From Treponema sp. UBA3819 (GTDB lineage: Bacteria; Spirochaetota; Spirochaetia; Treponematales; Treponemataceae), in NCBI GenBank assembly GCA_002369025.1, contig DFDV01000121.1, positions 1 to 13,677 on the forward strand: a stretch of 13,677 nt of DNA, read 5' to 3'. This document shows positions 5,662 through 11,759 of the stretch, in pieces. How positions within the stretch are numbered: the first letter of the stretch is position 1; each line of letters begins with the position of its first letter. The notes beneath the pieces were generated by a model. It saw nothing but the letters and a program-made list of their open reading frames with translations. It was not told where the DNA came from and did not search any database. A program made the translations under genes and the position numbers.

Positions 5662-7605
5662 ATGAAACTTTTACAGAATATAAAAAAATCCCTGCTTCTT
5701 GTCTTTGCGGCAGGTATTCTTGTCTTTGCCTCTTGTACCAATGAAACATCCGGCACAACAGGTGCAGGCAGCGGCTACATCTTTCCTGATGCAACAAAAA
5801 CCACAAAATACTTTGACTCAAACGTCTATTACGGTAACGGACAGGTCATTGAAAAAGTTACGACATGCTACCTGGAAGGCTGGGAAGATATTCCCTTTCT
5901 TGACCTGGCGGATGTTGGAAAAATTATAAGCCTGCTCAATAACAAAGGAACTACTACAAAGTGTGAAAATGAAAGTGATAAACTGTATTCCTATACATAT
6001 GGCGAAGGTTATACAGGCCCTTATAAAGGTGACAAACTTTATTTTGATGCAAAAAATCAGACTATTTACAGTGATGAATTTGTACGAATTATAAGTAGTC
6101 CGGTCGAAATCAACAACGGCTTTGGCGCAGACGGCCCAGGTCTTACGGATATGAATGAAGACGGTTCTGCCCGTACTCAGCCATCTGAAACGCTGCCCCT
6201 TATCAAGGCATCTACACTTACATCTCAGTTAACTCCCAAGAAAAGAACGGAAATTAAGCTTTCTGACTATGGACTTAAGATGTTTGTGATAGATGAGAAA
6301 ATCAATGTTGACAGTGATACAGCAACTACAGAAATTGAAAAGCATCTCTACATACCTTTTCAGGCGCTTGCTAATACTTTCTTCTTTACGGTAACATCTG
6401 TCTTTAATGGAGAAGATTATTATCTAAGTCTGGACGCATCTTCTGACGGAGATGCGCTTGCTACAATCAAGGCTTTTTCAAGCGGAAGAAAGAATTCAGA
6501 GACCCGCAGTCAGATTAAAACTGAATACAATTACCGCAACATCTGTATGCTTTTTGACCTGAACTACTGTCTGAAAAATCAGCGTTCAACTCTGGACGAT
6601 CCTAAAGACGATATCATTTCTTTTAATGAATCAATCTTTAAGGCTGACCTGGGGTTTGATTTGCTTTCTACCTTTGCAGATTCCTATGATAAGGCTATGA
6701 TAAAGTTTCTTGTGTCTTATATTGATGATGGGCATACTTCATATTTCGTTCCTTCTCTCTACCAGCCGTCATCAGACATTATTGCATACAAGAAATATGC
6801 AGGAGAGAAGGAAGGAAAACGACATAAAACATTGCTTACGGCCAAAAGGGAGGTCCTTGCTACAAGGAATGCGGAAGAGGGTCTGCATTATACGACAGAC
6901 GGAAAAATGGCAGTTGTAACATTCAATGGGTTTAACGAAAATCCAAACTTTAATCCTGCTACTCTTAGTCCCACGGATAAGGATTATTATAAGAATCTGG
7001 CATCTAATAATACCGCATATTTCTTTAAGAAGGCCTTTGAAGATATTAAGGCTCATCCGGATGTAAGGAATGTAGTCTTTGACCTTACAGCCAATGGTGG
7101 CGGCCTTTTGAGACAGGGAATGCTGGCTCTTTCTTTCATGAAAAGTCCGACAGAATTTGCGACTCCCATAAAGAATCATCTTGACGGTTCAGTATCAAAA
7201 TTCATGTACAATGTAACTTTTTACGGCGGCACGGAAAACATGACAAAAGCTGTACACCAGGACGGCTCTGATTATCACTTCTATGTCCTTACCAGTGATT
7301 TTTCTTTCTCCTGTGCAAACTGGTTCCCGTCAGTTGCTAAGTACCAGATGAAAGTTCCGATTATCGGAAAAAAGAGTGGTGGTGGAGCAGGTGTTGTAAA
7401 GGCCACTCAGTCTTCAGATGGTGTCATCTTCCAGACTTCAGCTGCCATGGAAATGTGCGCCATTGAAGACGGGAAGTATGTTCCTATTGATAACGGTGTT
7501 CCCGTAGATCTGGAACTTGATCTGAGTCAGGTTCTTCTGGGCGAACATTATGAGAATCTCTACGAAGCACTGAAGAAAAGCAAGTACGCAAATAATTTTC
7601 AGTAA
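5662..7605 (+). CDS. S41-family peptidase-like lipoprotein
   Basis: This is a 647-residue lipoprotein with a signal peptide and relaxed lipobox (FASC, Cys25). The C-terminal third is a tail-specific (S41, TSPc) protease fold. It has VVFDLTANGGG (residues 471-481), DFSFSCAN (546-553) with Ser550 aligned to the catalytic serine of TASAxE in CtpA-type enzymes, and IIGKKSGGGAG just after. YIDDGHTSYF (near 353-362) is the DxHT segment common before this domain. Residues 26-340 form a large region I do not recognise, and no PDZ domain is evident. The general-base residue cannot be assigned by eye, so activity is likely but not shown. The start is ATG 5662, seven bases after AAGGAGG. A GTG at 5656 is too close to that site. 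It lies 12 bases after the barrel gene. It probably acts in the periplasm or at the cell surface. Confidence 0.85.
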   Translation: MKLLQNIKKSLLLVFAAGILVFASCTNETSGTTGAGSGYIFPDATKTTKYFDSNVYYGNGQVIEKVTTCYLEGWEDIPFLDLADVGKIISLLNNKGTTTKCENESDKLYSYTYGEGYTGPYKGDKLYFDAKNQTIYSDEFVRIISSPVEINNGFGADGPGLTDMNEDGSARTQPSETLPLIKASTLTSQLTPKKRTEIKLSDYGLKMFVIDEKINVDSDTATTEIEKHLYIPFQALANTFFFTVTSVFNGEDYYLSLDASSDGDALATIKAFSSGRKNSETRSQIKTEYNYRNICMLFDLNYCLKNQRSTLDDPKDDIISFNESIFKADLGFDLLSTFADSYDKAMIKFLVSYIDDGHTSYFVPSLYQPSSDIIAYKKYAGEKEGKRHKTLLTAKREVLATRNAEEGLHYTTDGKMAVVTFNGFNENPNFNPATLSPTDKDYYKNLASNNTAYFFKKAFEDIKAHPDVRNVVFDLTANGGGLLRQGMLALSFMKSPTEFATPIKNHLDGSVSKFMYNVTFYGGTENMTKAVHQDGSDYHFYVLTSDFSFSCANWFPSVAKYQMKVPIIGKKSGGGAGVVKATQSSDGVIFQTSAAMEMCAIEDGKYVPIDNGVPVDLELDLSQVLLGEHYENLYEALKKSKYANNFQ

Positions 7606-7613
7606 ATCGTTCT

Positions 7614-8309
7614 TTATTTAGAATTCCATGCGTCTGTCAGTGCTTTGGCAGACGCATAGGGATTTTCTGCACCGGCAACTGCGGATACGACAAAGAAGCC
7701 TTCTACACCGGTTTCTTTGAGGGCGGGAATATCTGCAAGTTTTACGCCCCCGCCAATTACAACCGGAATCCTGCTTACCCGGTGCAGTTCTTTCAATTCT
7801 TCCATACTGCGGGTAATCACCTTGCCGGTGGAGTCCATGCCGCAGTCTGGCTTTGTTGCCGTTTCGTGTACAGGGCCTGCTCCAAAGTAATCAATGTCAC
7901 TGATGTCTGCTGTCTTTGCGTAGTCAATCAGATGGTCTGTGCGGGCGGAAAGGCCAACGATTGAATCTTCTCCCAGATATTTTCTGCATACTTTTACTGG
8001 AATGTCAGACTGGCCTACATGGATGCCGTCCACCTTGATGCCTTCTTCCCGGCAGGCTAGTACTACGTCCAGACGGTCATCCACTACAAGTGCGACAGAG
8101 TCGGATTTTCCCTGCTTTGCAATTTCTTCCGCTGCTTTTCTGCAGTCTTCAATCAGTTCCCGCGCGCCACATTCTTTTGAGCGAATCTGTACGAAGGTAA
8201 AACCTGCCCGCACTGCATCTGCTACAATTTTTTCTACCGGGCGGCCATTTGTGTTTTCGCGTCCCAGAACAAGATAGGCGCTTATGTCAAAATTTTTTCT
8301 TATGCTCAT
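7614..8309 (-). CDS. thiE: Thiamine phosphate synthase
   Basis: ThiE joins hydroxymethylpyrimidine pyrophosphate and hydroxyethylthiazole phosphate to give thiamine monophosphate. The 231-residue protein is a TIM barrel of normal length with the family motifs in order: FVQIRSKE (39-46), VVDDRLDVV (75-83), GIHVGQSDIP (95-104), GLSART (119-124), DYFGAGPVHETATKPD (140-155) and VVIGGG (183-188), then FFVVSAVAGAENP near the end. The pyrophosphate-binding and phosphate-binding loops look intact. It is the last gene of the thiM unit. Its ATG follows the stop codon of the preceding small gene after one base, so translation is probably coupled. It is convergent with the S41 gene, with eight bases between the two stop codons. 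Confidence 0.95.
   Translation of the reverse strand: MSIRKNFDISAYLVLGRENTNGRPVEKIVADAVRAGFTFVQIRSKECGARELIEDCRKAAEEIAKQGKSDSVALVVDDRLDVVLACREEGIKVDGIHVGQSDIPVKVCRKYLGEDSIVGLSARTDHLIDYAKTADISDIDYFGAGPVHETATKPDCGMDSTGKVITRSMEELKELHRVSRIPVVIGGGVKLADIPALKETGVEGFFVVSAVAGAENPYASAKALTDAWNSK
7628..7657. repeat. Inverted repeat with 12-bp arms in the convergent S41/thiE ends
   Basis: Arms 7628-7639 and 7646-7657 pair along 12 positions with one imperfect position (T-G wobble on the plus strand) around a six-base loop. It lies inside the last codons of thiE and 22 bases past the S41 stop. It may end plus-strand transcription, although only a short ATTTT follows, so terminator function is uncertain. 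Confidence 0.45.
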
Positions 8310-8310
8310 T

Positions 8311-8607
8311 TTATTTCATCTCTTTTTCAAGTCTTTTAAGTTTTTCTTCCATTGTGTTTGTGTAGCCGGGGCGGATGTCCATTTTCATGATGACTTCCGT
8401 GCGGATTCCCTTGTCGGCCAGAACTGCCGTGGCTTTTTTTACGGTGTCCATAACTTTGTCCCATTCGCCTTCAATTTCGGTGAACATGGAATAAGTCTTG
8501 TTTGGAAGACCTGAATCGCGGATAACTTTTACTACTTCCGCTACATCTTTTGCCAGTTCATCTCCCGTTCCAAAGGGAGCAATGGCTACTGCAACCAGTG
8601 TATTCAT
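8311..8607 (-). CDS. Thiamine-binding protein of the DUF77/MTH1187/YqgV family
   Basis: The 98-residue protein matches the small ferredoxin-like family formerly called UPF0045/DUF77 (Thiamine_BP). The landmarks are AVAIAPFGTGDELAKDVAEV near the start, MFTEIEGEWDKVM (41-53) corresponding to the family TxxEGEWDxVM segment, then VKKATAVL, an IRTEVIMKMDIRPG strand and a charged C-terminal helix. Family members bind thiamine or its pyrimidine part in a dimer or tetramer interface, and no enzymatic activity is established. Its position between thiM and thiE, one base from thiE and 21 bases after thiM, supports a thiamine-related role as carrier, buffer or sensor. It has no signal peptide, so it acts in the cytoplasm. 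GAGAGG upstream of the ATG at 8607 is the likely ribosome-binding site. Confidence 0.85.
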   Translation of the reverse strand: MNTLVAVAIAPFGTGDELAKDVAEVVKVIRDSGLPNKTYSMFTEIEGEWDKVMDTVKKATAVLADKGIRTEVIMKMDIRPGYTNTMEEKLKRLEKEMK

Positions 8608-8628
8608 TGTATTCTACCTCTCATAAAA

Positions 8629-9456
8629 TTATTCAAAACGGCAGGGATTTGCCCCTATGTCTTCAGGACTTGCCCTGTAGAGTTCGTCAATAAAGTTTAC
8701 CTGAAAAGAAGCAGACGCATTTGATTTTTCTTCAGCCCGCTTTCCTGCAAGATTGTAGTGCTGGCTTGCGGCAAGGGCGGCGGTAAAGGGATCTGTAACG
8801 GCGGCATATACGGCGCAAACTCCGCCCAGTGAACAACCTGCTCCCGTGATTTTTTCCATAAAATGTGAGCCGCCCTGACTCCAGGCACAGATTTTTCCGT
8901 CTGTAACAAGGTCAGTCTTTCCGCTTACTGCAACTGCACCCCCTGTAAAAGTTGCCAGTTCCATTGCCGCATTTATTGCGCTTGCAACATCGTCAATGCT
9001 GTCTACACCGCTGGGGCCCTTTGAGGCACTTTCTTTTTCAATATCCCAGAGTTTTGCAAGCGCAATGATTTCTGATGCGTTTCCCCGGATGATTGCTGGC
9101 GGATACTTTTTGAAACCACGGAGCAGGTCGCTTCTCAGGCTTCCGATGCCGATTCCTACCGGATCCAGAACCCAGTGTTTTTTGAGCTCATGCAGGGTGC
9201 GGGCAGTGCGGGGCAGTGTATCTGCATACACGGGAAGAAGTGTTCCCATGTTGATGTAGACGGCACCGCCGATTTTTGCCACGAATTCGCCCTCGTCGGG
9301 AAGGTAGACCATGGCGGCTGAACCACCGCATGCTATCTGGGCGTTAGCCACGAAATTGACGGTGACGGTATTTGTAATGGAAGGCGCAAGGGGTTTTGTC
9401 TCCCGCACTTTTTTTGCTGCCTCTACAATGTTTTGCCTTATCTCGGTTTCGTTCAT
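8629..9456 (-). CDS. thiM: Hydroxyethylthiazole kinase
   Basis: ThiM phosphorylates the salvaged thiazole alcohol for use by ThiE. The 275-residue product has the family landmarks: SITNTVTVNFVANAQIACGG (26-45), VLDPVGIG (96-103), IIRGNASEI (122-130) and the C-terminal ITGAGCSLGG with the catalytic-site Cys208 in GAGC. The length is normal. The frame is open up to 9522, but the extra residues would be encoded by the terminator hairpin, so ATG 9456 is the start. It has AGGGAG six bases upstream. It is the first gene of a unit with the thiamine-binding protein and thiE, under a TPP riboswitch that should shut it off when thiamine pyrophosphate is plentiful. Confidence 0.95.
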   Translation of the reverse strand: MNETEIRQNIVEAAKKVRETKPLAPSITNTVTVNFVANAQIACGGSAAMVYLPDEGEFVAKIGGAVYINMGTLLPVYADTLPRTARTLHELKKHWVLDPVGIGIGSLRSDLLRGFKKYPPAIIRGNASEIIALAKLWDIEKESASKGPSGVDSIDDVASAINAAMELATFTGGAVAVSGKTDLVTDGKICAWSQGGSHFMEKITGAGCSLGGVCAVYAAVTDPFTAALAASQHYNLAGKRAEEKSNASASFQVNFIDELYRASPEDIGANPCRFE

Positions 9457-9492
9457 AATATGCTCCCTGCAGGGGTAATCATCTTCCTGCAT

Positions 9493-9517
9493 AAAAAAAG
9501 CCCGCCGTGTGGCGAGC
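9493..9517 (-). terminator. Riboswitch-linked intrinsic terminator before thiM
   Basis: On the minus strand, GCTCGCC, loop ACAC, GGCGGGC (one T-G pair) and a run of seven T residues form a classic intrinsic terminator. It lies 20 bases after the riboswitch and 36 bases before the thiM start. This fits transcriptional control by premature termination. Confidence 0.88.
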
Positions 9518-9537
9518 TTCAATCGGTTTCCTTTGAA

Positions 9538-9646
9538 ATCTGCTCCCTACCACAGTGTTAGCTGCCAGGTTCAAAGGGTATTGCGTCAGTACGCTCTCTC
9601 AACTTGTCGGACTCTTTTTAGGAATCTTCAAGTTCCCCTGCAAGAT
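9538..9646 (-). ncRNA. TPP riboswitch (THI element) controlling thiM-thiE
   Basis: Read on the minus strand, the element has the conserved THI-box parts in order. A GGGG-containing start is followed by a closing helix AACTTG/CAAGTT, then TGAGAGA and an optional GCGT-ACTG-ACGC arm. Next come ATACCCTTTGAACCTG, then CAGCTAACACTG and TGGTAGGGA. The outer helix P1 can form between ATCT(T)GC at the 5' end and GCAGAT at the 3' end. When TPP binds, the following terminator should form. Without TPP, GGGAGC near the 3' end can pair with GCTC-G-CC of the terminator arm and act as antiterminator. Confidence 0.92.
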
Positions 9647-9649
9647 GAT

Positions 9650-9678
9650 ATTGTATGCAAATGTTTATTTGTTGTCAA
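9650..9678 (-). promoter_or_regulatory. Promoter of the thiM unit
   Basis: On the minus strand, TTGACA (9678-9673), a 17-base spacer and TACAAT (9655-9650) make a near-consensus promoter. The predicted start is near 9643, at the 5' end of the riboswitch. The -35 lies within the last codons of the upstream lipoprotein gene, so the thiM unit is transcribed on its own. Confidence 0.8.
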
Positions 9679-10738
9679 GTTTTGGCTTCAGTGCTACGCA
9701 GACAATGTAATCGTGGTAGTAGGGTTCTGTGATGATTGTTTCATCAGGAATGTCACTGTGTGCGTATGAAGTCCACTGGTGGGTTTCTTCAATTTTGTTG
9801 AGCAGATATTTTTCATCTTCTGAGAAAGCCCTGTCATCTTCCTTGTTTTCTTTTGTGATGGATGCAATGCGGGCGGCTTCGCTGCTTGATCTTGTCCAGA
9901 AAACAACATCTACGGTGCTGCTTGCAAGAGCGGTTGCGCGGGCGCCTGCATCGATTGTTACCAGTTCAATGTTTTTACCGATTCTTCTGCTTACTTCTGA
10001 AAGAACTGCTGTGTTAAAGCCTGCGGGAGTTCCGTCGGGAGAAACGTAATCCAGGGGAGGAATATCACCGGTGACGGCTACCTTGATTACCGGAGCACCC
10101 GGCATTTTTGTGATGGTAACCGGCTGAATCTTTGCTCGGATTGCTTCTGAACTAAGGTATTCTGATTCCAGTTTTGCAAGGGTTCCGTCTGCCTTCATGT
10201 CGCGCAGAGCCTTGTTGAAAGTGTCCCTCAGTTCTTCATTTTTCTTCAGCAGCATGAATGAAAAGTCGGTTCCCTGAGTCAGGTCAAGCACAGACTGTCC
10301 GAATGAGTTGAGCAGGGCAGTCTTGTCAAATTCAAGGCTCATTACCAGCTTGCTGTTGCTGACGCAGAGATATTCGCCAACGCTCTGGGGAACTTCCATT
10401 TCAGAAATTTTTCCTGATTCAAGAGCCATGAGCATGGAGCTCAGACTGTCAAAGAATACAACAGGCAGATCAATGTCCTTGTAGTCGCTGCTGTGGTGAA
10501 GGAAGAAATCCCAGTCAGATTTTTCTGTTTTCTTTTCACCGTATCCGTCCTGTGTAAAAAGCATTTCGGTGAGACCGCGCTTTTTTGAAAGCTCAGAACT
10601 TTCTTCCTGAGTAAGGTTCAGCAAAGTAAGAATTCCAAGAGGCTTTACCTCTGACTTGTTCTGACTGATTTTCTTGCAGCCAGTGACAGCTAAAAGGGCC
10701 ATTCCTGCAAGAAGTGCTGTACATGCGATTCTTTTCAT
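9665..10738 (-). CDS. Family 3-type solute-binding lipoprotein, paralogue of the 1491-2552 protein
   Basis: From the ATG at 10738 this is a 357-residue lipoprotein with signal peptide and lipobox AVTGC (Cys21). As in its paralogue, the halves are reversed relative to ordinary SBP_bac_3 proteins. Residues about 92-195 carry the second-lobe pattern (VVFFDSLSSMLMALESGK, then FSFMLLKKNEELRDTFNKAL and MKADGTLAKL). Residues about 218-357 carry the first-lobe pattern (VAVTGDIPPLDYVSPDGTPA, GFNTAVLSEVSRRIGKNIEL, and TEPYYHDY at the end). An ATG eight codons upstream is possible, but the signal peptide and GGGAG favour 10738. The gene lies between the two thiamine units but has its own promoter. No permease gene is present. 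A thiamine-precursor ligand is a guess from position only. Confidence 0.75.
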   Translation of the reverse strand: MKRIACTALLAGMALLAVTGCKKISQNKSEVKPLGILTLLNLTQEESSELSKKRGLTEMLFTQDGYGEKKTEKSDWDFFLHHSSDYKDIDLPVVFFDSLSSMLMALESGKISEMEVPQSVGEYLCVSNSKLVMSLEFDKTALLNSFGQSVLDLTQGTDFSFMLLKKNEELRDTFNKALRDMKADGTLAKLESEYLSSEAIRAKIQPVTITKMPGAPVIKVAVTGDIPPLDYVSPDGTPAGFNTAVLSEVSRRIGKNIELVTIDAGARATALASSTVDVVFWTRSSSEAARIASITKENKEDDRAFSEDEKYLLNKIEETHQWTSYAHSDIPDETIITEPYYHDYIVCVALKPKLDNK

Positions 10739-10742
10739 TCTC

Positions 10743-10757
10743 AATACTCCCAGTATT
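10743..10757 (-). promoter_or_regulatory. Small hairpin carrying the ribosome-binding site of the 9665-10738 gene
   Basis: AATACT-GGG-AGTATT is a perfect six-base inverted repeat around a three-base loop. The loop and the first bases of the second arm make up GGGAG, the only Shine-Dalgarno candidate for the ATG at 10738. Folding could affect translation. Confidence 0.4.
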
Positions 10758-10773
10758 AACAAATATCTCTATT

Positions 10774-10803
10774 ATTATAGCATACTTCCCCGTCAAAAAG
10801 CAA
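10774..10803 (-). promoter_or_regulatory. Promoter of the 9665-10738 lipoprotein gene
   Basis: On the minus strand, TGC-TATAAT (10782-10774) is a strong extended -10. A weak TTGCTT (10803-10798) lies 18 bases further upstream. The 5' leader would be roughly 28 bases. Confidence 0.6.
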
Positions 10804-10833
10804 TAATTTCATATTTAGGCCTTCTTTTTCTTG

Positions 10834-10862
10834 TTGTTTTTCAATTTTGATTGTGCTATACT
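10834..10862 (+). promoter_or_regulatory. Promoter of thiD-cytX
   Basis: TTGTTT (10834-10839), a 17-base spacer and TATACT (10857-10862) with a TGC extension form the only good promoter before thiD. It points away from the lipoprotein promoter 31 bases to its left. The leader would be about 75 bases long. Confidence 0.6.
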
Positions 10863-10868
10863 TCGCCT

Positions 10869-10911
10869 GCTGTTTAAAAACAGCCTGTTTAAATCCCGGG
10901 GGCACCACGGG
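10869..10911 (+). promoter_or_regulatory. Structured leader of thiD-cytX, class unknown
   Basis: The leader holds a hairpin GCTGTT-TAAA-AACAGC (10869-10884) and a second, weaker one with CCCG/CGGG arms (10895-10898 and 10908-10911). The nine-base word CTGTTTAAA occurs twice (10870-10878 and 10885-10893), so the AAACAG arm between them can pair with either copy. It lacks the THI-box sequences seen before thiM. A regulatory role is inferred. Confidence 0.35.
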
Positions 10912-10943
10912 AACAAATGCAATTCGATTCTTTTGGAGGAAGT

Positions 10944-11753
10944 ATGAACACTGCATTGACAATCGCAGGAAGTGATTCTTGCGGAGGCGCCGGAATTCAG
11001 GCTGACATCAAGACGATGACTATGAATGGCGTTTATGCCATGAGCGCAGTTACCGCCCTTACTGCTCAGAATACGACCGGCGTTTTTGGCATTCAGGAGG
11101 TATCTCCTGAATTTCTGGAAAAAGAGATTGAAGCCATCGTTACTGACATCCGGCCGGATGCCGTTAAAACAGGTATGGTTTCATCTGCTGACCTTATCAG
11201 GACTATTGCCTCGTCCATTAAAAAACACTCACTGAAAAACATTGTGGTTGATCCGGTCATGGTCGCTACAAGCGGTTCCCGCCTTATCAGTGAAGATGCC
11301 GTTTCCGTTCTGGAAAAAGAACTCTTTCCCCTGGCTCTGGTCATCACACCAAATATTCCTGAAGCAGAGATTATTTCCGGCATGACGATAAAAGACAGAA
11401 AAGACATGGAAGAGGCCGCGAGAAAAATCAATGCGGATTTCGGTCCTGCTGTTCTTTTGAAGGGCGGTCATAGTGTCAGTGATGCTGACGACTATCTTTT
11501 TGCGGATGGAAAAGGGGAGTGGTTTAGCGGTAAGCGCATAGATAATCCCAATACACATGGAACCGGCTGCACACTTTCCAGTGCCATTGCCGCAAATCTG
11601 GCAAAAGGCTGCAGTCTTTCAGAAAGCGTACGGCGGGCAAAAAGTTATATTTCACTGGCTCTTGCCGCCCAGCTCAATCTGGGAAAGGGCTCCGGCCCTC
11701 TGATGCACAATTATTTTTTGCAGGGAAAAGACCTGCTTTCAATGGGAGAATAA
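10944..11753 (+). CDS. thiD: Hydroxymethylpyrimidine / phosphomethylpyrimidine kinase
   Basis: ThiD phosphorylates hydroxymethylpyrimidine and then its monophosphate, giving the pyrophosphate used by ThiE. The 269-residue protein opens with ALTIAGSDSCGGAGIQADIK (4-23), the signature of the family. It continues with VKTGMVSS (74-81), VVDPVMVATSG (101-111), ITPNIPEAE (134-142), VLLKGGHS (170-177) and NTHGTGCTLSSAIA (203-216), in which Cys209 sits in the anion hole. The length is typical of the stand-alone enzyme. The frame begins at 10917, but ATG 10944 matches the family N-terminus and has TGGAGGA seven bases ahead. The cytX gene follows after six bases. Pyridoxal kinase activity occurs in some relatives, but the thiamine context makes ThiD the clear call. 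Confidence 0.95.
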   Translation: MNTALTIAGSDSCGGAGIQADIKTMTMNGVYAMSAVTALTAQNTTGVFGIQEVSPEFLEKEIEAIVTDIRPDAVKTGMVSSADLIRTIASSIKKHSLKNIVVDPVMVATSGSRLISEDAVSVLEKELFPLALVITPNIPEAEIISGMTIKDRKDMEEAARKINADFGPAVLLKGGHSVSDADDYLFADGKGEWFSGKRIDNPNTHGTGCTLSSAIAANLAKGCSLSESVRRAKSYISLALAAQLNLGKGSGPLMHNYFLQGKDLLSMGE

Positions 11754-11759
11754 AAAAGT

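Noticed and set aside
9457..9522. N-terminal extension of ThiM
   Set aside because: Those codons are the intrinsic terminator hairpin and its T run. ATG 9456 has a good ribosome-binding site.
9509..9769. Plus-strand open frame of 86 codons across the riboswitch
   Set aside because: It is antisense to the TPP riboswitch and the end of the lipoprotein gene, with no homology or ribosome-binding site.
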